From positions 1 through 28,131 of the forward strand of contig JAUSHE010000005.1 in NCBI GenBank assembly GCA_030648435.1: a DNA stretch of 28,131 nucleotides. Direction: 5' to 3'. Below are positions 22,285 to 28,131 of the stretch, one piece after another. Origin of the DNA: Candidatus Daviesbacteria bacterium. GTDB lineage: Bacteria; Patescibacteria; Microgenomatia; Daviesbacterales; UBA10151. The stretch's first letter is position 1. Each line of letters starts with the position of its first letter. The notes below the pieces were generated by a model. It was not told where the DNA came from. It saw only the letters and a program-made list of their open reading frames with translations, and did not search any database. Both the position numbers and the translations under genes were made by a program.

Positions 22285-23050
22285 ATTCTTTTGCAACTAA
22301 AACTTTATGAACCGCTCTTACCTGACCTAACACCTGCCGGAAAGTTTCAGGTGTAATTTGTTGATCTGCGTCAGATAATGCTCTCTCCGGCTGGCTATGC
22401 ACCTCTACCACTATTCCATCCAGTCCAGCAGCTACAATAGCCAAAGAAAGATATGGAACCAGGTCTCTCCTGCCTACCGAATGAGAAGGATCGCCTATAA
22501 CCGGCATACCGTGATCGTGTTGTGCTACCAAAGCCCCATTTAAATCTAGGGTATATCGCGTTGAATCTGTTCCGGTCCTGACTCCTCGTTCACATAAAAT
22601 TACTCTTTCCCTGCCTATGTAATCGGCAGATTGCAGCCACTCTTTAACTGTAGAAGCGATTCCTCTTTTTAGTATCACCGGTCTTTGGTCTGTTTTGTCG
22701 TTTCCAAGAGCTTTTAGCAATTCAAAATGTTGCATATTTCTTGCTCCTACCCAGGGAATATCGACAGTTTCTTTTGTTGGTTCTATCTGGTCTTTATCAA
22801 CCAACTCTGTAGCAATCAGCATTTTGAAATCATTCTTAATTCTTTGAAGCCAAGGTAATCCGGCAAGCCCCACGCCTTGAAAGTTATTTGGACTTGATCT
22901 GGGTTTCCATAGCTGTCCTCTGAGTACATTTACTCCCATTTCGTGAAGTAGTGTTGCAATAGAGTACACTTGCTCTTCTGATTCAATTGCACACGGTCCT
23001 GCGATAACCAGAAACCCACCATTTTTTATTAAATCTTTTCTTTCAATCAT
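22277..23050 (-). CDS. aroF: 3-deoxy-7-phosphoheptulonate (DAHP) synthase, KDO8P-like type
   Basis: This enzyme joins phosphoenolpyruvate and erythrose 4-phosphate, the first step of the shikimate pathway. The 257-residue protein has AGPCAIES (17-24), RGQLWKPRSSP (44-54), GARNMQHFELL, ILKRGIASTVKEWL, CERGVRTG, GDPSHSVGRRDLVP and PERALSDADQQI, the metal and substrate sites of the type I-beta/KDO8P-like group. No extra regulatory domain is fused. ATG 23050 has GGAG at a six-base spacing (23057-23060). A longer frame to 23077 would begin inside the terminator hairpin. The symbol is by function only; other names are used for this type. Confidence 0.92.
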   Translation of the reverse strand: MIERKDLIKNGGFLVIAGPCAIESEEQVYSIATLLHEMGVNVLRGQLWKPRSSPNNFQGVGLAGLPWLQRIKNDFKMLIATELVDKDQIEPTKETVDIPWVGARNMQHFELLKALGNDKTDQRPVILKRGIASTVKEWLQSADYIGRERVILCERGVRTGTDSTRYTLDLNGALVAQHDHGMPVIGDPSHSVGRRDLVPYLSLAIVAAGLDGIVVEVHSQPERALSDADQQITPETFRQVLGQVRAVHKVLVAKEYE

Positions 23051-23062
23051 ATTTTTCTCCAC

Positions 23063-23084
23063 AAAAAAACCCGCCATTGGCGGG
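23063..23084 (-). terminator. attenuator terminator in front of DAHP synthase
   Basis: On the minus strand CCCGCC (23079-23084) pairs perfectly with GGCGGG (23070-23075) around an AAT loop, followed by seven T residues (23063-23069). It lies 12 bases before the structural gene start and after the leader peptide, so it must be regulated for the operon to be expressed. Confidence 0.9.
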
Positions 23085-23137
23085 GTTCAAATTGGTAGAA
23101 ACCTTTAAATTAAGGTTATCCCAATAATCCCCCCCCC
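23082..23137 (-). promoter_or_regulatory. candidate antiterminator of the aroF-pheA attenuator
   Basis: Three nested pairings are visible on the minus strand. The inner one is AACCTT (23112-23117) with AAGGTT (23100-23105). The middle one is ATTGG (23121-23125) with CCAAT (23091-23095). The outer one is part of the G9 tract (23129-23137) with CCCC (23082-23085). The outer pairing uses the left arm of the terminator, so the two structures exclude each other. The leader peptide stop codon (23116-23118) lies inside it, so a ribosome reaching the stop would open the structure. Confidence 0.65.
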
Positions 23138-23187
23138 TTTTGGAAGGTAAAATAAAAGTAAAAATTCCAAGTCTTTATTAAGTTCAT
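23116..23187 (-). CDS. aromatic-rich leader peptide of the aroF-pheA operon
   Basis: A 23-codon frame starts 19 or so bases after the predicted transcription start. Residues 7-15 read WNFYFYFTF: one Trp, four Phe and two Tyr in nine codons. It ends with QKGGGLLG, the glycines encoded by a run of nine G. A short peptide rich in the pathway's end products, followed by alternative hairpins, is the hallmark of ribosome-mediated attenuation. When charged Phe-tRNA or Tyr-tRNA is scarce, the ribosome should stall and favour the antiterminator. The start codon has no clear Shine-Dalgarno, which is the weakest point. Confidence 0.8.
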   Translation of the reverse strand: MNLIKTWNFYFYFTFQKGGGLLG

Positions 23188-23212
23188 ATATTGTCTATAT
23201 CTAACTTTTAGT

Positions 23213-23241
23213 ATCCTAGCATTAAGTTTCCATCTTGTCAA
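23213..23241 (-). promoter_or_regulatory. aroF-pheA operon promoter
   Basis: On the minus strand TTGACA (23236-23241), a 17-base spacer, and extended -10 TGC-TAGGAT (TAGGAT 23213-23218). Transcription would start near 23206, giving a leader of about 155 bases before the DAHP synthase start. Confidence 0.85.
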
Positions 23242-23264
23242 TATTAAGACTGTGCTGTTATGAT
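23235..23264 (+). promoter_or_regulatory. aspS promoter, sharing its -35 with the divergent promoter
   Basis: TTGTCA 23235-23240, an 18-base spacer and extended -10 TGT-TATGAT (TATGAT 23259-23264). The predicted start is near 23271. The -35 hexamer is almost the same DNA as the -35 of the aroF promoter on the other strand, so the two promoters should not be occupied together. Confidence 0.5.
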
Positions 23265-23283
23265 CAATCCAATCCTTCAACTC

Positions 23284-23299
23284 TCCGTCAATTGACGGA
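23284..23299. repeat. 16-bp perfect palindrome in the aspS leader
   Basis: TCCGTCAATTGACGGA is its own reverse complement. It lies between the predicted aspS transcription start and the ATG at 23317. It could be an operator for a dimeric protein or fold as an RNA hairpin. Confidence 0.6.
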
Positions 23300-23316
23300 T
23301 CGCTCAGGATTATAAC

Positions 23317-24624
23317 ATGGAGCGGACTTTAATTTTAGATTGTAAAGAAAAAATTGGGGAGACAGTTAAAATCTGCGGCTGGGTTCATACCAGCCGCGAT
23401 CATGGGAAGATCCTCTTTTTAGATGTGACCGACAGGTCAGGTTTAATTCAAGTTGTAGTATCGGGTAAAGACGGACAGTTACACCCTCAAGACGTAGTTT
23501 GTATTACCGGTACTGTTAAAAAAAGACCTGAGAATTTGATCAATAAAAATATTCCTACGGGCAGTGTTGAAATTGCGGCAGAAAAGATTGAAGTTTTGTC
23601 TAAAGCGGCAGAGCTGCCCTTTGATATGGGTGGTAAAGATTTAAGTTTGCAGCTGCCCACATTGTTAGATTTCCGCTCTTTAACCTTGCGCCATCCAAAA
23701 GTTAAAGCAATTTTCAAAGTGCAGGCAGCTCTTTTGGAAGGATTTAGAAAAGCTGCGAAAGAGTTGGAGTGTACGGAGATTATAGTGCCGACGATTGTAG
23801 CAGGGGCAACTGAAGGAGGAGCAGAAGTTTTTAAGATTGATTATTTTGAACACAAAGCCTATCTTTCCCAAAGCCCCCAGCTTTATAAACAAATGTTGGT
23901 ACCGATCTTTGAGAGAGTTTTTACTGTTGCCAAAGCTTACCGCGCAGAACCATCGGTCACGACCAGACATTTAACTGAAAGTACCCAGCTTGATATTGAA
24001 ATAGGTTTTACGGAGTTTGAAGAATTATTAAATTATCTTGAAGAAACAGCAGTTGGAATGCTCAAGTTCTGCGAAGAAGAATGCAAAGAAATTCTATCTG
24101 AGTTTGAAATTGAGAAGATTGTTTTTGGAAAGATACCCAGACTAACTCTTCGGGAAGCACAAGAATTAATTTTCAAAGAATTTGGCAGAGACAACAGGAA
24201 AGAAAAAGATTTAACTCCGCAGGATGAAATTGATTTATGTAAATGGGCTAAGGAAAATAAGGATAGCGATTTTGTCACAATCACACATTTTCCAACCAGC
24301 GCCAAACCTTTTTATACAAAACCCGATCCTAGGGACCCTGAATATTCCTTAAGCTATGACTTATTATTCAGAGGAGTAGAAGTGATGAGTGGTTCTCAGA
24401 GAATTAATGAATACGGACAACTCGTTGAAGGTATTAAAAATAGGGGAATGAATCCTGCTAATTTTGAAATGTATTTGCAGGCTTTTAAATACGGAATGCC
24501 CCCGGAAGGAGGGTTTTCGTTTGGTCTGGAAAGAATTACCATGCATGTTCTGGATCTTGCAAATATCCGGGAAGCCAGTTTGTATCCTCGTGACATGGAA
24601 AGGGTAGATATAAGGCTTCGATGA
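23317..24624 (+). CDS. aspS: Aspartyl-tRNA synthetase, short archaeal-like type
   Basis: This class II synthetase charges tRNA-Asp. The 435-residue protein has an N-terminal OB-fold anticodon domain (1-100, CGWVHTSRDHGKILFLDVTD), then TEIIVPTIVAGATEGGAEVF, motif 2 AYRAEPSVTTRHLTE and motif 3 GGFSFGLERITMHVL. It lacks the large GAD insertion of ordinary bacterial AspRS (about 590 residues), so it is of the archaeal/eukaryotic type. His in RDHG is the residue found in non-discriminating bacterial enzymes, which hints that it may also charge tRNA-Asn; this is inference. A weak AGGA (23306-23309) precedes the ATG. It overlaps dacA by four bases (ATGA). Confidence 0.93.
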   Translation: MERTLILDCKEKIGETVKICGWVHTSRDHGKILFLDVTDRSGLIQVVVSGKDGQLHPQDVVCITGTVKKRPENLINKNIPTGSVEIAAEKIEVLSKAAELPFDMGGKDLSLQLPTLLDFRSLTLRHPKVKAIFKVQAALLEGFRKAAKELECTEIIVPTIVAGATEGGAEVFKIDYFEHKAYLSQSPQLYKQMLVPIFERVFTVAKAYRAEPSVTTRHLTESTQLDIEIGFTEFEELLNYLEETAVGMLKFCEEECKEILSEFEIEKIVFGKIPRLTLREAQELIFKEFGRDNRKEKDLTPQDEIDLCKWAKENKDSDFVTITHFPTSAKPFYTKPDPRDPEYSLSYDLLFRGVEVMSGSQRINEYGQLVEGIKNRGMNPANFEMYLQAFKYGMPPEGGFSFGLERITMHVLDLANIREASLYPRDMERVDIRLR

Positions 24625-25535
24625 GGTATTATTTTTACTCTGCGGGGTTAATTCTGTTTGCTGTAATAATTGCTGTAGCCGTTCCGTTTTTGCTTCATTC
24701 TGCAGACTATTTTCTCGTTAGCCTGCAAATTCCTCAAAATAATTCAGAAGTTGCCGGAGTGCAGAAATACAATATTCCTCCTATTGCCCGCAATTTGCCC
24801 GTGCCATCTTTTTCTGCCAGAGCAGTGTTAATAAAAGATATTGCAACTGATGCGGTGTTGTTTCAAAAAGATGCCGGTGTTCCTTTGCCAATAGCATCTA
24901 CTACTAAAATTGTTACTGCATTGGTAGCAAGCGAATATTTTAAATCCAACTCTCCACTAACTGTAAATATAAGCGCCGGAATGCCCGGTTCAAAAGTGGG
25001 TTTAAATGCGGGAGAAACTTTGAGTTTCAGGTCGTTGCTTTATGGCATGCTTTTAAACTCCGGCAATGATGCAGCTTTTGCAATTGCCGAAAACTATCCC
25101 GGGGGTGTCATTGGCTTTGTTTCGGCCATGAATAAGAAAGTTATGGGACTACATCTTCTGAATACACATTTTGATAATCCGGCCGGTTTTGATAGTCCGA
25201 GGCATTTTTCATCAGCAACAGATTTGGCAATTATTACGGAGGAAGCGCTGAAGAACGATGTGCTGGCAAAGATTTTTGCAACAAAAGAAACCAGCATTGT
25301 TTCTTTGAATAAAAAATATTCACATCAATTACTTAATTTAAACAAGCTCCTTTCGGATGTAAAAGGTGTAATGGGGGTAAAAACAGGAACAACGGAGTTG
25401 GCAAAAGAAAATCTGGTGACTTTGGTGGAGAGAGATGGCCATAAACTTTTAATTATATTACTCGGTAGTAACGACAGATTTGGAGAAACAACAAAACTAA
25501 TTGAATGGACTTATGCTAATTTTCAATGGCCCTAA
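24621..25535 (+). CDS. D-alanyl-D-alanine carboxypeptidase (peptidase S11)
   Basis: This penicillin-binding-type enzyme trims the terminal D-Ala from peptidoglycan stem peptides. The 304-residue protein has an N-terminal signal anchor (about 6-26). The active-site motifs are STTK (S93, K96), SGN (147-149) and KTG (in GVKTGTT, about 252). It lacks the C-terminal domain and membrane-binding helix of the larger DacA proteins, so the N-terminal helix is probably its only anchor. It starts within the aspS stop (ATGA). Its end overlaps the end of the convergent gene by 20 bases. Confidence 0.92.
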   Translation: MRYYFYSAGLILFAVIIAVAVPFLLHSADYFLVSLQIPQNNSEVAGVQKYNIPPIARNLPVPSFSARAVLIKDIATDAVLFQKDAGVPLPIASTTKIVTALVASEYFKSNSPLTVNISAGMPGSKVGLNAGETLSFRSLLYGMLLNSGNDAAFAIAENYPGGVIGFVSAMNKKVMGLHLLNTHFDNPAGFDSPRHFSSATDLAIITEEALKNDVLAKIFATKETSIVSLNKKYSHQLLNLNKLLSDVKGVMGVKTGTTELAKENLVTLVERDGHKLLIILLGSNDRFGETTKLIEWTYANFQWP

Positions 25536-26502
25536 CATAAGCAACAAAATTTTGCCCTTCAAAAATGTATATTGGCTGTAAGTATGGAGAATAGTTTTCC
25601 GGCAAATAATATCCTAAACTAACAGAACTTATAGAAACCCGAGGGTTTTTTGGTTCAACTGTAATAATTCCCTTACCTAGTTTTAGATCATCAAATGCAA
25701 CTTGCGGGGTTTTCAACAAATAAGTAGCAAAAGTTGAGGTGTCAATTTGGTAATAAGTAAAATTTAATGATAGGTAGTTATCTAATTCATCTGCAGAGCC
25801 TACCACTGTAGCATTGATAAGGCTTTTTTCAAAATCAGGAGAAAAAATTGACTTATTATCAAACGGAGCAGGCCATAGTGAAATTTGAGCTGTCTTATTT
25901 TCTGACCGTATTACTTTATTTCTACTTTTTTCAATATCTTCTTTTGAGATACCAAGACTGGATAATATTTGTTTGAAATCGGATACTAATTTACTGTCAT
26001 CATCAAGTGTCTGTTGTCCTGATATAGTTGCTCCGTTGGAATATGAAAAATTGCCGGTATCTAAATCAACTAATAAACTTTTGTTTCTATCATTAAATTT
26101 ATATTTTGTTTCAGATAATATTTCAGGGAGCAGAACAATATTAAATTTTTCCGCTAAGGCCTGGGATTTATCAGGTGAAAGAAGTGTTGCGAAAGTTTGG
26201 TTGACAAAATAAACTTTGATGATTTTTTCAAACCCCGCATCTACGCCTATTTTTGGTAATCCCCCGGTGGTTGTATCCAAAGAGTACGAAAAATTAGAAG
26301 AAGAAACATTGCCTTTGGGAAAATCAGGCGGGGGCAGCTGTCCAAATTTGAAATCAGGCTTTTCTTCTATAGGCGGCAGATGAGCAATATAATAAGCGTG
26401 CCAGATATTGTAACCAATGAAACCTGTGGTACCCAATACCAAAGCAGCTACTGAAATGATTATGACCTGTTTTGTTAAAATGGCAGTCTGAGTTAGCGTC
26501 AC
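25516..26502 (-). CDS. membrane-anchored extracytoplasmic protein, unknown function
   Basis: The 328-residue protein has one N-terminal membrane helix (about 11-33), a Pro-rich linker (FGQLPPPDFPKG) and a long beta-rich soluble part ending PRVSISSVSLGYYLPENYSPYLQPIYIFEG. The C-terminal block resembles YycH/YycI-like or PepSY-like folds, but the resemblance is loose. I do not recognise the family. GTG 26502 is chosen because -10 TATAAT (26509-26514, minus strand) lies six bases upstream; the nearby ATG codons are followed at once by a stop in their frame. It diverges from gltX. Confidence 0.75.
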   Translation of the reverse strand: MTLTQTAILTKQVIIISVAALVLGTTGFIGYNIWHAYYIAHLPPIEEKPDFKFGQLPPPDFPKGNVSSSNFSYSLDTTTGGLPKIGVDAGFEKIIKVYFVNQTFATLLSPDKSQALAEKFNIVLLPEILSETKYKFNDRNKSLLVDLDTGNFSYSNGATISGQQTLDDDSKLVSDFKQILSSLGISKEDIEKSRNKVIRSENKTAQISLWPAPFDNKSIFSPDFEKSLINATVVGSADELDNYLSLNFTYYQIDTSTFATYLLKTPQVAFDDLKLGKGIITVEPKNPRVSISSVSLGYYLPENYSPYLQPIYIFEGQNFVAYVRAIEN

Positions 26503-26508
26503 ATCATA

Positions 26509-26514
26509 ATTATA
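26509..26514 (-). promoter_or_regulatory. -10 box of the gene starting at 26502 (leaderless)
   Basis: TATAAT on the minus strand, six bases before a GTG start codon. The -35 region is weak (TACCAG) and overlaps the gltX promoter. Confidence 0.55.
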
Positions 26515-26532
26515 CAGGAATTAAGAATAGAC

Positions 26533-26541
26533 TGGTATAAT
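26533..26541 (+). promoter_or_regulatory. gltX extended -10 (leaderless)
   Basis: TGG-TATAAT (TATAAT 26536-26541) is a perfect extended -10 box. Exactly six bases lie between it and the ATG at 26548. Confidence 0.75.
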
Positions 26542-26547
26542 ATAGCC

Positions 26548-27828
26548 ATGATTAAAACAAGATTTGCGCCGTCTCCTACAGGAATGATGCATATAGGAGG
26601 AGTCAGAACAGCCTTATATGCGTATTTAGTGGCACGTAAAGGGAACGGAACATTTGATTTAAGGATTGAAGATACAGACAGAAACAGATTTGTTCCGGAA
26701 GCACAGAAAGATATTGAAGCAAACCTTAAATGGTTAGGACTAAACTTTGATGGTGAAATAATTGTTCAATCAGAACGTAAAGAGCTTTATCAAAAATATG
26801 CACAAGAATTAATAGAAAAAGATGTAGCTTACAGACAGGAAGGTGCTATCTGGTTTAAAATGCCCAAAGAAGGGCAAGTAAAATCTATTGATTTAATTGG
26901 CGAAAGAGAGGTTGCTTTCAATCTGGCAGAACAGAAAGATTTTGTTCTTTTGAAATCAGATGGTTTTCCGACTTATCATCTGGCTCATGTGGTGGATGAT
27001 CATTTAATGGAAACAAATCCTGTAATCAGGGGGGATGAATGGCTGTCTTCTTTACCAAAACATATTCTTACCTTTAAGGCTCTTGGTTTTGATGTGCCGC
27101 AATATGCGCATTTGCCGCTCATTCTCGGAACTGACAGAGCAAAACTTTCTAAAAGACACGGAGCAAAAGGAGTCTCAGAGTTTAGAAAAGATGGATATTT
27201 ACCTGAAGCAATCTTAAATTATATGGCTCTTTTGGGATGGACCCCGCCTGACGATAAAGAGATTTTGAGTTTGGAGGAGATGATAGCGCTTTTTGATCTG
27301 AAAGATGTTCACTCCACACCTGCAGTTTTTGATATTACCAAACTTGAGTGGATGAATGGTGAATACATCAGACAAATGAGCAGTGAAGAATTAACTAAAA
27401 GACTGCAGGAGTTTTTAGTGGATCACCCCAATAAAGACCGGATTGCCCCTGTTGTGCCTTTGATCAAAGATAGAATCAAAAAATTATCCGATTTTATACC
27501 ATTAACAGATTTTATTTGGGAAAAACCGGAATATGATATAGAAGTATTTAAAAAATTAAAAATCCAAAATCATCAAGAAATTTTGGAGAAAATTCTGGAG
27601 AAAATGGAAACAATGAAAAAGCCATGGAAAACAGAAGTTTTTGAAAAAACTTTCCGGGATTTATCTGACGAAATGCAGGTTAAAACAGGCAATATGTTTC
27701 AATTAATTAGGGTGGCCGTATCAGGGCAGACTGTTACTCCGCCGCTTTTTGAGAGTATTCAGATTTTGGGTGAAGAAGAAACTCTAAAAAGAATAAAAGA
27801 ATCCGTAGAATTTCTGCAAGCTGTCTGA
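26548..27828 (+). CDS. gltX: Glutamyl-tRNA synthetase
   Basis: This class I synthetase charges tRNA-Glu and, where GlnRS is missing, often tRNA-Gln. The 426-residue protein has FAPSPTGMMHIGG (6-18, HIGH-type motif), RIEDTDRNR, LKSDGFPTYHLAHVVDDHLM, VIRGDEWL and AKLSKRHG (KMSKS-type motif, about 196). It is a little shorter than the usual 460-490, mainly in the C-terminal anticodon-binding part. The mRNA is predicted to be leaderless. It is followed 37 bases later by a further promoter and gene. Confidence 0.96.
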   Translation: MIKTRFAPSPTGMMHIGGVRTALYAYLVARKGNGTFDLRIEDTDRNRFVPEAQKDIEANLKWLGLNFDGEIIVQSERKELYQKYAQELIEKDVAYRQEGAIWFKMPKEGQVKSIDLIGEREVAFNLAEQKDFVLLKSDGFPTYHLAHVVDDHLMETNPVIRGDEWLSSLPKHILTFKALGFDVPQYAHLPLILGTDRAKLSKRHGAKGVSEFRKDGYLPEAILNYMALLGWTPPDDKEILSLEEMIALFDLKDVHSTPAVFDITKLEWMNGEYIRQMSSEELTKRLQEFLVDHPNKDRIAPVVPLIKDRIKKLSDFIPLTDFIWEKPEYDIEVFKKLKIQNHQEILEKILEKMETMKKPWKTEVFEKTFRDLSDEMQVKTGNMFQLIRVAVSGQTVTPPLFESIQILGEEETLKRIKESVEFLQAV

Positions 27829-27830
27829 AG

Positions 27831-27859
27831 TTGCATAACATAGAGCTTTCTGGTATATT
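27831..27859 (+). promoter_or_regulatory. promoter of the terminal gene (leaderless)
   Basis: TTGCAT 27831-27836, a 17-base spacer and extended -10 TGG-TATATT (TATATT 27854-27859). The ATG at 27866 follows after six bases, the same spacing as at gltX and recA. Confidence 0.7.
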
Positions 27860-27865
27860 TCGGCC

Positions 27866-28131
27866 ATGGAAGATCCAAAGTGGCTTAAGCTCGTAGTAAT
27901 AGGATTGGTACTGGCGGCTGTGGCTGTAGGATATTTTTTGTTTACCGGTAGATTTTCTTCAAATAAATCGGTTCTTGGTGTTGTTCCAATCGCTACCCAG
28001 AGCGCCAAACTCGTTGTATCCAGCCCAAGCCCAAGTCCTGTTTCGGCATATAACAGAATAACTGAACGGACCGCTAAGGGCGGACAGCCAGTGAATACGC
28101 TGCCTAGAACCGGTTTTCCGGTGGTTTCTAC
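27866..28131 (+). CDS. surface-anchored protein with LPxTG-like motif (partial)
   Basis: Eighty-eight residues are visible before the window ends. An N-terminal membrane helix (about 7-25) is followed by a Ser/Pro linker (VVSSPSPSPVS) and then NTLPRTGFPVVS. LPRTG fits the sortase LPxTG pattern, but the part after it, where a hydrophobic helix and basic tail would be needed, is outside the window. CPR genomes often have short proteins with such motifs near a C-terminal helix. Function is unknown. Confidence 0.65.
   Translation, partial: MEDPKWLKLVVIGLVLAAVAVGYFLFTGRFSSNKSVLGVVPIATQSAKLVVSSPSPSPVSAYNRITERTAKGGQPVNTLPRTGFPVVS

Noticed and set aside
1..28131. CRISPR array, prophage or insertion sequence
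   Set aside because: I saw no regularly spaced repeats, transposase or phage structural gene anywhere in the window.

Overview
The window looks like a chromosomal segment of a Candidate Phyla Radiation (Patescibacteria) bacterium, most likely from the Microgenomates side. This is inference. It rests on dense short genes, AT-rich sequence, small CPR-type protein families (a DUF5679-like zinc ribbon, DUF4446-like, DUF3048-like), an archaeal-like short aspartyl-tRNA synthetase, a tRNA gene without encoded CCA, and a Ser-Pro-rich surface protein with an LPxTG-like motif. No phage, IS element or CRISPR array is visible. The only mobile element is an intein.

Layout: 1-72 end of an unknown gene; 95-236 SAM riboswitch with terminator, then metK; a minus-strand tRNA-Pro(GGG) followed three bases later by an endonuclease/phosphatase-family gene; recA (split in its P-loop by a LAGLIDADG intein) overlapping recX; RNase Y without a membrane anchor; an HU protein; two minus-strand GT-C membrane glycosyltransferases; miaA and an AI-2E-family membrane protein; the RNase P RNA with promoter and terminator; two small minus-strand genes (zinc ribbon, membrane protein) diverging from a DUF4446-DUF3048-winged-helix gene run; a secD-X-Y-secF operon with two unknown genes inside; a CCA-adding-enzyme-like gene diverging from recJ; a 32-residue membrane peptide with its own promoter; the minus-strand DAHP synthase-pheA operon; aspS-dacA; an anchored unknown protein; gltX; and the start of a surface protein.

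The most striking element is the aroF-pheA leader at 23063-23241. A consensus promoter precedes a 23-codon leader peptide with seven aromatic residues in nine (residues 7-15, WNFYFYFTF), followed by a candidate antiterminator containing the leader stop codon and a perfect intrinsic terminator just before the DAHP synthase start. This is the layout of classical ribosome-mediated attenuation, here controlling entry into aromatic synthesis and the phenylalanine branch.

A second theme is the promoter-start arrangement. At recA, secD, gltX, the CCA-enzyme gene, the gene starting at 26502 and the last gene, a -10 box lies exactly six bases before the start codon, often with an extended TGn. This predicts leaderless mRNAs, alongside a few genes with strong Shine-Dalgarno sequences. 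A third theme is short palindromic or tandem repeats carried in frame inside conserved genes (recX, miaA twice, the DUF3048 gene).
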